From assembly GCA_030549175.1 (NCBI GenBank), contig JAUKUA010000002.1, positions 868,001-932,000 of the forward strand: a stretch of 64,000 nucleotides of DNA, given 5' to 3'. This DNA comes from Lasiosphaeris hirsuta. Lineage: Eukaryota; Ascomycota; Sordariomycetes; Sordariales; Lasiosphaeriaceae. The position numbers and the translations under genes were made by a program. Below the pieces are notes generated by a model. That model ran no database searches. It was given only the letters and a program-made list of their open reading frames with translations, and had not been told where the DNA came from. Positions 1 to 11,511 of the stretch are shown here, in pieces. Each line of letters opens with the position of its first letter. Position 1 is the first letter of the stretch.

Positions 1-3000
1 AGTCAAATAAAGTCCAAATAAATAAGCCAAATACAAATCAAATACAAACCAAATAAGGAATATACCAAATTTGCCAAGTCAAATAGGCATATGTCCCACT
101 TTTCTGGTTTCCAGGGCAAAATAAGCCTGGATTTGGACGCCCAATTAATCGAAAAAATCTCCCCGTTGAGTGGCCCTTTTTCGACAATTTGAGCACAGCT
201 AACAGTGGAATTTTCCATGCAGTCAATTCCAGCCAATTCCAGCCATTTGAGCGCATATTAGCATTTGGCACACATCTTCCACTATCTTCAATCCACACCT
301 CTCTAGTATCATGGCCGACTCAATAGAGCTATCCGACACCGCCTCCGTCAATAGCGATGCACAGTCCTCTATAACAACCACAACAGCTCGCTCCGATACC
401 ACAAATCCACTCCGACTGATCGCCGATCGAACGACTGGCATCGCGGCCCAGGCAGAGCGTGTAACCCTGCTCCAAGATGTCCCCCACCGCATTTCCGACA
501 TGCCGACCGTACAACACGGGAGAAAGCGTTACATACTGGAGGCATGGATACATAAGAAGAGGGCGCGGAAGTCATAGATTAGAGGGCACGGCTATTAGCT
601 TTGCCATCTCCTTAACGATGATACCGTTGGAGAGTCTGTTTAGTATTACAAGCACTGCAATAACGGCGTATACAACGTTATCGCCACATCTAACGGGAAT
701 ATTCACTTAAAGCAAGCCCACGACATTACTAACAATAGCTCCGATCCTAATGATAATACCACCCGGCCAACCAAGAGGTCTAGATCTATCTTTAAACAAC
801 TACAGGCCACAACCGCCCAGGCCCGGCCTACGATTCCCCGGTCTACAACCGACTAATTTAAGGAAGCTTTACTCGACTAGATCATCGATTCTAACATACC
901 CTTCTCCATGATACAACACGCCAGCTTCCGTACCATGTTACGGCTTCTAAACACTAAAATAGTTGATACTTTAATACCCGAGACTAACAAAACTATTACG
1001 AGATAGATTGACGAGAAGTTCCGCGTCCGACAGGCGGAGGTAAAGGAAACAATGGCGTTATCTCCCTACACTAAGTACATATCCTTTGATCTTTAAACTT
1101 CTTCTAACAGTCTATCCCTCCTAGAAATAGTAACATACTATCCTAACAATCAGGGTACGTTACTCACACAGTTATTAGCCATGAAGCGGATAACTGGTAC
1201 CTACTCTGGCAAGTTGTTAACATCAGTTCTTAAGATAACCGCCGAAGAATACGATATTTCACTAAAACTTAGTTATTACCAAGTCGATAACGTACCCTCT
1301 AATAACACCTATATCGACGAACTTATCGATTTGTTACACCCGACTACAGATCACGATATACTCTCCTACCTGAAGTCAGCACGCCACGTTCGTTACTTCG
1401 GCCATATCATCAACCTTATCACGAAGGTGTTTCTTAAAGGTAAAGATATTAGGCTTTTATGTTCGCTTAAGCCTAGCTCTTAGGCCCATATAGATACAAG
1501 AGAGGAACAAGCTCTTCTTTAACAATAGAAAAAGCGTAGCCTTATTAGGAAACTACATAATCTCGTTTACTAGATTCGGTATAGCCTATAACGGCACGAT
1601 AACTTCACACGTATCGCCAACGATAAATTAACGCCTAAAGAGGAGAAAGACTTTGGCTCTGCCTTGTACAACTGCTCTAACGGCTCATTGTAGTTAGCCG
1701 GAGATAACGATACTCGCTGGAACTCGGTATTTTTCATAATTAAGAGGGTAATCATACTGTAAGAGTCGTTAGATATCTTTTACTATCTATAGTCTAACAA
1801 ACTGGCTAGTAAGAAAGTCCTTACCGAAGATATCTTAGATATAAAGGATTAGTAACTATTAACTGTAATAAAGTTAATACTAAAGCTTTTTAAGGTAGTA
1901 ACGAAGGTCTTTGAGGGTAATAGATCCTATATCACATACGTAGCTCCTACTACCTACCGGCTACTCTAAGATTTACGGATACAACACGCCACTTACTATA
2001 ACAATCCCACGCCCACGCTATTTACCGGCCTAGACCTCCCTCGGCTACCGTTGCTACCACGCTAACAAACCCATGAGCCTATAAGGCCTGTAACAGCTTC
2101 AGGGCGTACACAACGCACAAATACGAGCTAATTACCACGCCGTTTAGATAGCTACTAAGTCGACTTACCGGGACAACACGGCTAGCCTAGTAGGCTAGCC
2201 AACGGTATGGTACCCCCTGGAGTACCTATGCTTACGCCTCTAGATATGGACCTTGGCCAGAAGGACGCCAACTTCATACAACAAAGCCTTGATCTTACGA
2301 TTACGAAGTTAGAAGGATATATCGAATTGTTACGGGACTCTCCAGTCTATTAGGTAGCCCAGGTACTCCACCCATCGCTCAGGAAGAAGTGGCTCGAGTT
2401 GAATATGACGGCAGAGCAAGTTGACGATATAATTACTATAGTACATAAGCTGTACGACCGTGAGTATTCTAGTCAACCCATTTAGAGGGTAGAGCCAGCC
2501 GAACAGATCCACCCGCCTATGCATAACGACTTTTTATATAGATCTATTCAATACGAGCCACTGCTACTACCTGTTGACGATGAACTTGGCAACTACCTAT
2601 CAGAGTATGTGCCTCCTTCAATAGATAACCCTCTAAAGTGGTGGGTGGCGTAACAGGACCGTTATCCAAGGCTCTCGCAGATGGCGATAACTATCCTCTC
2701 AATACCTCCGGCTTCAACAGAGTGTGAAAGGGTATTCAGTCGTGCCAAATTGACAGTAAGTACCTAGCGACAAGCCATGTATGACGATATAATATCTAAG
2801 CTTTAATGTTTGCGGCATTGGTAGTGAAATTCGATGTTTTGGGGCAGCGTGATTTCAGCCGGCGGAGGTGGCTGTCGGTTCGGGTTTGGTCGGAGTGGAA
2901 ATTTGTATTGTTCCGGGCTTGGCATTTTATTTGCAAATAATACAAACAAGTCAAATATGCCAATTTGCAAGCTAAATAGGCCTCCTGATTGCCAAATTCA

Positions 3001-3040
3001 AATCAAATAGGGGGGCCTTATTTGATTTATTTGATTTGTG
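1..3040 (+). mobile_element. Degenerate hAT-family DNA transposon (RIP-like decay)
   Basis: Both flanks are built from short AT-rich repeats of the type CAAATCAAATA/TCAAATAA, at about 1-90 and, inverted, at about 2940-3040; these look like terminal and subterminal repeats. The left terminus may lie just outside the window. Between them sits a transposase relic. In-frame TAG and TAA codons, where CAG, CAA or TGG would be expected, are scattered through it, the pattern left by repeat-induced point mutation. Family assignment rests on the C-terminal dimerisation block described under the transposase relic. Exact termini and target-site duplication were not resolved. Confidence 0.8.
311..2830 (+). 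pseudogene. hAT transposase relic
   Basis: The ATG at 311 opens a serine/threonine-rich N-terminus that runs to a stop at about 577. Recognisable transposase continues in one or another frame. Around 1075-1170 a YISFDL.TSSNSL..L segment matches the hAT RNase-H core, followed by 1181-1483 with KRITGTYSG and QVDN.PSNNTYIDEL, a conserved hAT block. Around 2640-2760 the C-terminal dimerisation domain is clear: KWW..., RYPRLSQMA, then PPASTECERVFSRAK. Numerous stops and small frameshifts make it non-functional. In an intact element the protein would bind the element ends and catalyse cut-and-paste transposition. Confidence 0.8.
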
Positions 3041-3355
3041 TCATTCGCTGATTTCGGGTCTGTGGTGCCGTAGAAGCTGTCTCGAGGGGGGGTTCTGCGG
3101 CTGAACAGGGACGGCGAGGAGGCGTACGAGCTCCATGGCTGACCCATCAAAGAGCATCTCTCCAAGCTTGCCTCCCCAAGCCAACGTTTTCTTGGCTCGA
3201 GGGGCTACAAGGTAAAAGGTTTGCCCCATCAGTATGCCCGGATAACGAATAGGGCCTCACCAAGGGTTGACAGACCAACGCCAAAACGCGGTACGTAACG
3301 ACGGTGTCACGGCCTGGCACAATATCCCAGCCTAGATTGTGTAAAAACAAGGGAA
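2841..3355. other. Intergenic: end of hAT element and spacer
   Basis: The first 200 bases are AT-rich subterminal repeat of the hAT element, with TTATTTGATTTATTTGATTT near 3020-3040. The remainder holds no convincing gene. Confidence 0.5.
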
Positions 3356-3407
3356 TTGCTAGGGGGGCACTTGACGTTGGCTAGTGGGGCACTATGCGGG
3401 GGCACTT
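3356..3407 (+). repeat. Left terminal inverted repeat
   Basis: Matches the reverse complement of 4284-4334 over about 50 bases with one single-base gap. It contains three GGGGCAC-type submotifs. Confidence 0.65.
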
Positions 3408-4266
3408 GGTTTTCTGCCGGTTCTATGTTTTTGGCATGTCGCCTCCCCGCATCGAAAATCACAAAAACACCATACAAAAAGCCGGTGATACAATGCATCA
3501 ATCGACTCTACAGAACTCCATGACAACAGGGTCATCAGGACCATCAACGCAGTGCCCCAGCCAGGAAAAAACAGTCTTTGAAGTGCCACAACGCAGGCCT
3601 GGGCCTGGAAAACGCCGAATCTACACTCTTTAAAGTGCCATCAATCCAGGCCCATTGCCCTGGCCGTCGGCCACACCACGCGGCCGCTCCGAGTAGTCTT
3701 CTGGACATTGGGAGGCTCCAAGGGGTCAGTTGCCTGCCGTTTTTTTTTTTTTTAGAGAAGCCACTCCAATCCGGGTATTGAAGATTGGCTGGAACGCGAT
3801 CGTCTGGAAGCTCGATGATTGGCGCGATGAGTAGTCGGATATCAGGGAAATCGTCATCGTTACTATCGTAATCGGCAATCGTGAGGGTCGCGGATGTGTG
3901 CGCCCGCGCTGGGTCGGCTTCTTGTAGCGCATCATGCAGGCCCTCCTGCACGCGCGCGCAACGGTATTGAGGCCGGAAAAGCTCGAGTTCGGTGCTTTTG
4001 AAGGCGTGGAATTGATCTATAACGACGATATTAGCATTTAAACGCAGTGGTGGGTGGGCATGTCGAACTTTCGTTGTTATGTGGGAACATAGTTGTGCAA
4101 TTGAATGTAGTGGTATGCAGGCTGGCATACAGGCTGGCATGGAGGGCCTGGCACTTGGTGGGCTAGCTAGCACTTGGTAGGCTGGTTGGCTGACTGGCAA
4201 AGGCGGTGTGCACCTTCAAAGGCGGTGAAGAAAAAGAAAAAGTAGATTTTAGATTTCCCCCATATA

Positions 4267-4281
4267 TAACCCTAACCCTTA
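4267..4281 (+). repeat. Interstitial telomere-like hexamers
   Basis: Two and a half copies of TAACCC (TAACCCTAACCCTTA), the usual ascomycete telomere unit, lie just inside the right inverted repeat. The tract is short and could be chance. Confidence 0.4.
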
Positions 4282-4283
4282 GG

Positions 4284-4334
4284 CGTAGTGCCCCCGCATG
4301 GTGCCCCCCTAGCCAAAGTCGAGTGCCCCCTAGC
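4284..4334 (-). repeat. Right terminal inverted repeat
   Basis: Inverted partner of 3356-3407; adjoins the telomere-like hexamers on its inner side. Confidence 0.65.
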
Positions 4335-5072
4335 AAACCCCAAAAACAAGCCAAGGAGAAAAAGAAGGGCAGGTGTTTGCTAGATCCAGGTCTACTATAC
4401 GAGTCCTGGGCCGCTTGGACCACTTGCCTACTTCCAGTGAATGGCTCGGTTAGCCTCCACTGCCAGTGAATGACCATCTTCGAGTTCGGGTGGCCTGTGA
4501 ATGCCACGGCCGTCACAGACGGTGACGACTTTCCGCACCCTTCCAATTTGTCTCCAGGCTGCGCGTCTGCAACACCTCTGCCGGTAGAAGCCAAAGAACG
4601 AGGCACGGTGAGCATTTCGATACAAGGTACCTAGGGTCTATGGACTCGCCCCGTGTTACAGCTGGGCTGGCTTCGGGTAGGTAAAAAGACTGTTACAACT
4701 CGGTCACTTCGCCACCACCGCCAAGTCTATGACACTGCTATCTCTTGGCCATCCGCCACCACAGATCCTCCGGTACGTCTTGCTCCACTTAGGTTGTCCT
4801 AAGACATCTCTGAGAGAGGGAGGGGAAAGAAAAATATAACGAAAGGACCGGTTGCTCCATGTGGACTAATTAGGTTAGGTAGTGAGGAGCTAGCTACTTC
4901 GTCCAAGTTGACCAATTCTCTAACCACGGCTGCCAATTGCCTCGGGTGGATCGCTAGCAAAGCTTAGAGACAATTTATAGTTCTGTCCTCGCCCTCCTGT
5001 CCTCGCCATCTATTCATGTTCCTTGAAGTTCATCCACGAAACAGCCTTACGTACGCCCCGTCTTGTAACCTT
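4335..5072. other. Intergenic, no gene seen
   Basis: No reading frame with conserved motifs, no RNA gene and no repeat was recognised. It would carry the 3' flank of the minus-strand gene that ends at 5073. Confidence 0.4.
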
Positions 5073-6433
5073 CTAAGTCGAAGTCCGGTGCTTTTTCGTC
5101 TTGGTATCCTTGTCAGCCGGTGACGCGCCTTGCATCGTCTGTGTAAACGAGATCGAGTATGTCGCTTGATGTGAAGCTCGCAATGTTGCGATCCTAGCGC
5201 CAAACCAAACCGTTCTCCAGAACTGCTTGACATAGGGTGATAGCATTGACAACTGCAAACCATGCTCCCGACAGTACATTGTCTCGGGCCAGGTTTGCTG
5301 AACGTTATGGTGGATGGGCGCGAACTGCCTCCACACAGTATCTGGCGTTGCTCCCCCCGGAGACCGAGCTAGATCTGTCCATTCTTGCTCTCGTCCTGGA
5401 GGTATAATAAAGCTTGCCTCACCCAGTGCTGACGACAACGCTGGCTGGAATTTAAACACCAAAACGCCGACATGCTCGTGGTCGCCGCATTTCCACGGCA
5501 TCTTCAGCTTGTTCCCGATTGTCGCACTCGGGACCGCATGCAAAACTTCGCCCTTGAACGCAGCCCAAAGGAAGCATCGTAATGGGCTAAACCCCGTCCA
5601 CAGAACTGGGAGGCATTCACGGCGCGGGGCGACTTGGTTCGCTGTGACCGATCCGTAGAGGAGCCCGCTTCTAGCTAGCTCTTCTGTCGCCTGGTTGATG
5701 CTCGATCTGAATGTATCGGTGCCGTGGTATACGGGAAGAGCCCGGAACGAAAAGTGTGCGGAGTCGGCATTTCTTTCGTGCGAGTTGGCAAGCTGTTCCA
5801 TTGCCCTTGCTGTTGGATTGCCATTCCAAGCTTCGGGAATTGTCGATCCTTCAAGTTGTAATTGGATAATCGGGCATGGCTCGGTATTGGTGGATGGCTG
5901 CCCCGTAACGGATCCGAGCGCTATGATTGATGGTCCTTCGGCAGGAGGATGCTCTCTCCCTTCCCATGGTGGTCGGTGTGTTGCTGCTCGCCGGCTGGGG
6001 TACTTGGGCTTGCTTGCTCTGGGCGGAATGGTACTGCCTGGTCAGCGACCGCTTCAGCCCAAGTGGCGACGCTATCAATGACGTCAAGCATTGCCTCCCT
6101 TGCTGGGCGTAACCCAATGAACTTGTCGGCCAAACCGTGGATACCGGCCGACTTATCAAAGGCCTGAGCCTGAGAGCGAATGAGCTCAGACGCGTCGCTC
6201 GAAAGAATTTGTGTCATGGAGAAAAGGAAGTCATCCATGGATCTCGGCGGCAGGTTCAGGTTTGAGCTTGTTGAAACATCCATCGGTATGTCCCAAGTGA
6301 CAACGTCTGCGATCCCGAAGCAGCCAATCCGGCCGACCTTGTACTGGATATAGTCTGCAATGGTCTGTGTGAAAAATGGTGCTGCATGAGACGCAGCAAC
6401 CGCGTATCTTCGAGAGAAAAGGGTGTCGTCCAT
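5073..6433 (-). CDS. Hypothetical protein, two-part gene with unresolved junction
   Basis: Two long minus-strand frames belong together. The first starts at the ATG at 6433 (MDDTLF) and stays open to about 5921. The second is open from about 6020 to the stop at 5073 and includes a YHGTD motif, then LWTGFSPLRCFLW and GVLVFKFQP. They overlap in different frames near 5930-6070. Either an intron (for example GTACCA...GAGAG, 83 nt) or a frameshift joins them. The product would be about 420 residues. The YHGT start and later hydrophobic strands resemble the layout of some ADP-ribosyltransferase-like folds, but no catalytic triad is demonstrable, so function is unknown. No signal peptide or membrane segment is apparent. 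Confidence 0.55.
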
Positions 6434-7398
6434 TGTCCGGCGTATGCTACTGTGCGCCGGCGGCGTGGGCAGGCCTGTGGCAAGATTGAAGAATCGGAAG
6501 GAATTTTGAGCTGGGTGCGCAAAAGAGGTGCGCTGATATATTGGGCGTTGGTGTCATGTGCAAAGTGCCGTCTTGTGTGCAAAAAACTGGACTAACTTTG
6601 GGGCGAGAAGCTCTTGAAGTGTCCAGCCACGAGTGAACCACCTGCTTATGCGGAATTCTGACCCCAATTTCGATTGGACGGTGAACCATCCTGCCCAGAA
6701 CTGGGGCGGACCGTCGACCGCAATCGAGACGAAAACGCGTATAATAATCTTTGGATCGCTAAATTATACGGTATTTCTAGTGCACGTACATAGCAAAAGG
6801 AAATAAAACTAGAGACGTGGCACGAAGCGGGGAGCGTTGTTCACGAGTGGACTGTGATTCAGCTTCACTGTGGTGGTTCAGGAGCAGCTGGAGCGGGACT
6901 TTGAGAAGGGGAAGTAGTGGGAGGTGCCCACCACCTGCTGCACGCAGTCTGTGCCCAGGTGGTCAACTGGCACTGACGGCAACGCTCTCCAGGAAGCTCC
7001 TTTCCGCTCGGGCTGAAGGGACGGAGCGGGCACTGCACTTTACAAAATGTTTTTTTGTTCACGATTAATTCCGCCAAACTTGATTCCCATTGCTTCACCG
7101 GATAATACCCATTATTTCGAGAGCTTTATAACTCCATGATATGCAAAAAAACACCTGTGATCTTACTTCGACATGAACTCTTCCCGTCAATCCTATCCTT
7201 TGTTCCGTTCTCGCCAATCCTGTCCTTCGCTCCGCTATTGTCAACAAAAACCCACCATTCCATCAATCAGATCCCTTTGTCAATCCCCATCCTTCGTTCC
7301 ATCCCCGTTAAGCCAATCCCTCGATCCGTTTTTATTAAATCCATTCCCTCCGTTTCCGCTGATCCTATCCATAATGCCTGCCCGCGTGTCCATGTGCC
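6434..7398. other. Intergenic, with pyrimidine-rich tract
   Basis: No gene recognised. About 7170-7380 is rich in TCC/CCTT repeats such as CAATCC and TTCGTTCC, with small tandem similarities. It probably represents the 3' untranslated region of the minus-strand gene that ends at 7399. Confidence 0.35.
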
Positions 7399-9129
7399 TC
7401 AGCCCAGGCTCCCACGTCCGAGTCTACCTCCTGAGTCCTGAGGCCGTCTGGGTGCTCTCCCGGGCCCTCCAGCCTGCCCTCCTTGCCCTCCAAACGGCCC
7501 TCCATATTGCCCTTCAAATTGCCCTCCATATTGCCCTCCAAATGGGACAAACTGCTGTCCCAGCGCCACAGGTCCAGGCCGATTCCCCCGAGCGCCCTGA
7601 TAGGCCCCATTGTGTGGTGGAAAAGGCAGAGGTTGGCTGAGATAGCTGAGGCGTGGGCTCCCAAACGATCCGGGTCCCGGCCCCTGACGAGCACCATGCC
7701 ACTGGTAGGTGCTTGGTGGCGTCGGAAAGGCCTTCTGGGGCCTCGTCGAGGCGTACTGAGGCGTGTTCATGGATATGTATTGAGCTATCCGTTGGGCTTG
7801 CTCATCCTGCGCGGAGGGCTTTGTCGACGTGGGAGGGGCACTCCGGGGAATTTGCGGGACGAACCGGGGAGTATGGGAGTAGGCATTTTGGGGTTCTCCC
7901 AACCCGTTTTGCCCGCTTAGGTAGGGGTTTGGACGTAAGGGATAGGGTGCTTGAGGAGCACTGACACCCTGATCGTATTCCTTCGTAGCTGCGGATCCAC
8001 CGTACGGCCTGTAGGGCAGTGGCTGTGAGACCAAGGCAGCCGGTTGCGCCCGTGTTGATGCTGGCCATTGGCGAGAGACGGGAGCAACGGGAGTAGCGCT
8101 CGGAGCTGGAGGTTGAGGCTGGGGGTGGGGGTGGGGGCGGGGCACGGGATAATAGTTGTCCAGGTTGATGACAACCCGAGGCGCGGCGGCAGCCGGTGCG
8201 AAGTCGTCGTCAACGACTAATGCCTCTTCGAGCGTCGAACCTCTCCCGGAGACAACATTCGAGGATGAAGACGTCGGTCGTGGCGTCGGTGTTGGCGTCG
8301 ACGCCCCCGTAGCCCGTCTCTTCGCGGGTGGTGAGGCCGTGGATCCAAAGACCCCATCCTCCGCCGGGCGCCTTCTCTTTGATGCCGAGACCATTACCTC
8401 CAGCCGCTTTTTGGCTGGGATGTTGCCGAACCAGGCGGCAAGGGTGTCGTTGGTGCCCCTGATCCGCTCCTCCTCGGCACGTTGCTTGGCGTAGTCGCTC
8501 AGCTCTGGCTTCTTCCTCTGGGCCTTCTTGGCTGACTTGGCCGGCTTGTCTGATTTGGAAGAAGGGCCGGCTACAGGGGCTGCAGACTCGTAAGTCGAAG
8601 GCCGAGCAGCTCGGCGGGGACTCGGGTTGGGAGGAATCGTAGTGCTGGAAGTGGGCATCTGGCCTGGGGCTGGCGCCTCCTCAAGGCTCTCTTCGGCCTC
8701 CTCCTCTTCCGCCTGTTGGCCTTGGCCCCGAGCAAGCTCAAACTCTTTCTCGAAAGCCTCCTCGAGGCTCTCCCCGGCCTCGTCGCCGGCGCTCAGGCCC
8801 TGTGCGGCGTCTTCTTGCGCATAGAAGAGATCGAGTTCTCTCTCAATGATCTCGTCGGCCGTCAGCTTGCGCTCCGCAGGAGGGCTCGGCACGGCAGGGA
8901 GTGGCAACGCAGCAACGGGTGCCGGTGGAGCGGTCGGAAGGCTCAGTGTCGCGGTCGGGAGCGCTAGCCTACCGTTGCCGGAATCAGCCTTCTCGGCCGG
9001 GAGAGCTTTGTCGCCATAGAGATCTTCCTCGTCGTCGCCGTCTTCATCACTGCCGAAAAGATCCACCTCCTCCTCCTCTCCCCGAAGAGGTGCGGTGGGG
9101 TTGTCGGTGATGTTATTTGAGGATGACAT
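7399..9129 (-). CDS. Large intrinsically disordered acidic protein of unknown function
   Basis: The frame opens upstream at 9387, but the ATG at 9129 is preferred because acidic, compositionally coherent protein starts there (MSSSNNITDN). This gives 576 residues in one exon. Near the N-terminus is an EEEEVDLFGSDEDGDDEEDLYG block like that in chromatin and transcription-elongation proteins. A helical charged segment (about 75-150) is followed by a lysine-rich stretch and the only likely folded piece, ELSDYAKQRAEEERIRGTND.LAAWFGN (about 205-235). A basic KRRRP...PAKRR pair follows, which may be nuclear localisation signals. The C-terminal 200 residues are Pro/Gln/Tyr/Gly-rich and end in short G-G-Q-[FY]-[EG]-G-Q repeats. 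A nuclear role is inferred from composition only. Confidence 0.6.
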   Translation of the reverse strand: MSSSNNITDNPTAPLRGEEEEVDLFGSDEDGDDEEDLYGDKALPAEKADSGNGRLALPTATLSLPTAPPAPVAALPLPAVPSPPAERKLTADEIIERELDLFYAQEDAAQGLSAGDEAGESLEEAFEKEFELARGQGQQAEEEEAEESLEEAPAPGQMPTSSTTIPPNPSPRRAARPSTYESAAPVAGPSSKSDKPAKSAKKAQRKKPELSDYAKQRAEEERIRGTNDTLAAWFGNIPAKKRLEVMVSASKRRRPAEDGVFGSTASPPAKRRATGASTPTPTPRPTSSSSNVVSGRGSTLEEALVVDDDFAPAAAAPRVVINLDNYYPVPRPHPHPQPQPPAPSATPVAPVSRQWPASTRAQPAALVSQPLPYRPYGGSAATKEYDQGVSAPQAPYPLRPNPYLSGQNGLGEPQNAYSHTPRFVPQIPRSAPPTSTKPSAQDEQAQRIAQYISMNTPQYASTRPQKAFPTPPSTYQWHGARQGPGPGSFGSPRLSYLSQPLPFPPHNGAYQGARGNRPGPVALGQQFVPFGGQYGGQFEGQYGGPFGGQGGQAGGPGRAPRRPQDSGGRLGRGSLG

Positions 9130-11507
9130 TCTGGGCAAGGCACAGAAGGGATACAAGATTGTCTTGAGTCTGGCGACGACTTGGAGACTGGTAGACGTAA
9201 AAGAGGGTGAAGTGTACTGCCGTTGATTCTGTTCGCGGCAAGGCCAGCGGGAGCAGCGCGAGCTTGCGGTGATGTGCTTGCCGAGGTGTCTTGGGCTTTG
9301 GAAATGGGCAGAGTAGGTAGAGTGGGCAGAGTGGGCAGAGCGGTAGATGACTTGAACTCTAGACTTGTGAAAGGTGTTTGGGGTCAAGCCTAGGTTGTGG
9401 GTACAGTTGCAGAAGAAGTGTGCAAGAGAAGACGATGTGTGTCCTGCAGTACAAGAGAAGATGATGTGTGCTGCAGTGCTGCAAGAGAGATGGGCAGGAA
9501 GATGATGTGTGACAGGATAGGAAAGAGACCAGGACTGCCCACCGCAGGATATTTATTTAGAAGGCGCGTATTGCCATGAACTTTATCTTGGGCAGGGTGG
9601 GAGTCATCGGAGAAAGGTCATCGAAGGTTGTGTGCTCTGGGGTTGCTGGGAAGTGTGTCGAGGGCGTTGCGTGGGCGTGTAAGTAGTCGGAGAAAGCTGA
9701 AGGCTCAACCAAGGTTTTGCCTGCTAAACCGCGCCGGGAAGTGTATCGAGGGTGTTGAGCTTGCGTGAAAACCCTACCAAGGTTTGGCGTTCTGGACCGC
9801 TGGGACAGTTGAGACAGTGGAAAGGAGAAAGATGACCTCGGGAGCAAGTACGCCAGGACCCAAGGCCAACTCCCTTTAGCGACCTGGGTCACGGGTTATT
9901 TCCAGAGTTGACTGGTGATACCACTGAGGGGGTGGGCTATTGTGAAGGTCTATTGAAGTCCCCAGGAGACAGTGACAGTCATTGCACAGCAGTAAACATG
10001 GCAACGCAGGAGGATGGAATCCATGAATGCAGGCGGGAATCCGGTGCTATTGTCGTGGAGGAAAGAGCACCTATTCAAGTTGACAAGCCAGCCGTCCTGC
10101 AGCTGCAACATCGGCAACTATGCCTTCCACTAAAGTGACTCAACCACTGCCCCGGGCTGAACCGGCTGCTGCTCCCATCGCCTGCCAGACACCTTCCATC
10201 GACAACCACGAGCATAGAGTTAAAAAATTCTCGTCTAACACAGTTTCTGCAACTCAGAGTCGGCTCAGGCTGCATGCGCTTTTTCCTCCTCGATTCATTA
10301 TGTAATCTAACCATGACTACCCTGCCCAACTTGAGGTTACCTGGCCTGTCTGTAGTTGGGATATGTGCAGTGGGAACGATGCAGTGATCATTCGCTCGCG
10401 GTACCTATGTTGCTGCGGGCTCTTGACGATTCCCGTCATGCCAATTATATAAAATTACAATCCACTACCTTTGATGCTGGTCATTTGCGTTCGATAGTGG
10501 TTTAGGGACATGACTCCACATAAATGATTAGGATCCCTAATGGTTCTACAGTCCCGGACATTCTTTGGTGGCGCCGTTGTGACAAGTCAATCAGCAAATT
10601 TTTGGGTGGATTCAGTTGTAAAGCTTGACAAGATTTCTAGTGTCTTGTGAAATGATTCTGCGACTCATTAGGGCTCCAGAGGGGGTTAAGAGATCTTTGC
10701 GAGAGGGCTTTAAGTTGCGTTGAAGGTAAGCTCGAGGTCGAGTGGTCCGTGTTCCATTATTACAGTAGACTTGCATTTTCTCTCCTGCGGCGTAGCAGAG
10801 ACTATCCGTAAATTACCTCCATTCTTATCTTTGCCAAAGGCACGGGCCAGCGTTGTCGTTCTGACAGGACTCCATGCCGTCCTACACAGTTTCGAGGATC
10901 GGTCATATTGCTGGACTGCCTTGGCAGCCCCACTGGTCGATGCAACTGATGCGAATGCCAGTGGCGGCGAGACATGCCAAGTGAATAAGCAACTCAATCG
11001 CTTTGTGCTCCCAATAGGGTCTCGCCTCCATTTGATGGGTAAGGTCTTGCACTAATGCATTGTTCTAGATTGCAGGTTCTAGTGACATTATGCTTGGCAT
11101 CCCGGCCCGAGACGACGACACTGGCAAGTCGAAAAAAAAAAAAAAAGGAAGCCTGGAAGCTGGGATGGCCCATGGTTGGGGTTGGTTGGAGTAATGGTGC
11201 CATCGAAGAGCAAGATGCATCCCGTTTCTTGCTTAGAAATGCCCAGTAATCCCCGCAACAAGGACCTCGGCAGCGGGCAGTTGTGGGCAACCCAGCACAT
11301 CAAATCCAAGCAACCAAAAACGGTAGCTCTGAAGATTGCGCCATCTGGCTCCCCATCCAACCCCACGTCACGATTTCTCACTGGCTCTTCGCATCTTCAT
11401 GATGGCACCAAGGTACATTCACCTGGATGTTCTTCTGGGACCTGCACATTGGATTTATCATCACCATCAATCAAGCTTGTATTTCCATCTTTTGCCCTAC
11501 GCTGTGA
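9130..11507. other. Long intergenic region, no gene supported
   Basis: About 2.4 kb without a frame that shows domain motifs. The stretch 9130-9390 upstream of the disordered-protein gene contains repeated AGTGGGCAGAGTGGGCAGAG units near 9310-9345 and is probably its promoter/leader. A short poly-A tract sits at 11131-11144. I see no tRNA cloverleaf or other structured RNA. Confidence 0.4.
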
Positions 11508-11511
11508 TTAG

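Larger units (their letters stand above)
3356..4334. mobile_element. Short (about 0.98 kb) element with ~50-bp terminal inverted repeats
   Basis: The sequence at 3356-3407, starting TTGCTAGGGGGGCAC, reappears as reverse complement at 4284-4334 with roughly five differences. Within each repeat the submotif GGGGGCAC occurs three times. The interior is a mixture of a 218-codon open frame on the minus strand (4200 to 3544), a poly-T tract at 3741-3754, an imperfect GCAGGCTGGCAT duplication near 4120-4140, and telomere-like TAACCCTAACCC next to the right repeat. No transposase motif is seen, so it looks like a non-autonomous DNA element. The superfamily cannot be named from sequence alone. Confidence 0.55.

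Noticed and set aside
3544..4200. 218-codon minus-strand open frame inside the TIR element
   Set aside because: Composition is repetitive, it reads through a poly-A tract (KKKK) and shows no domain; kept only as part of the element description.
8156..8824. Plus-strand open frames opposite the disordered-protein gene
   Set aside because: Low-complexity shadows of the minus-strand gene.
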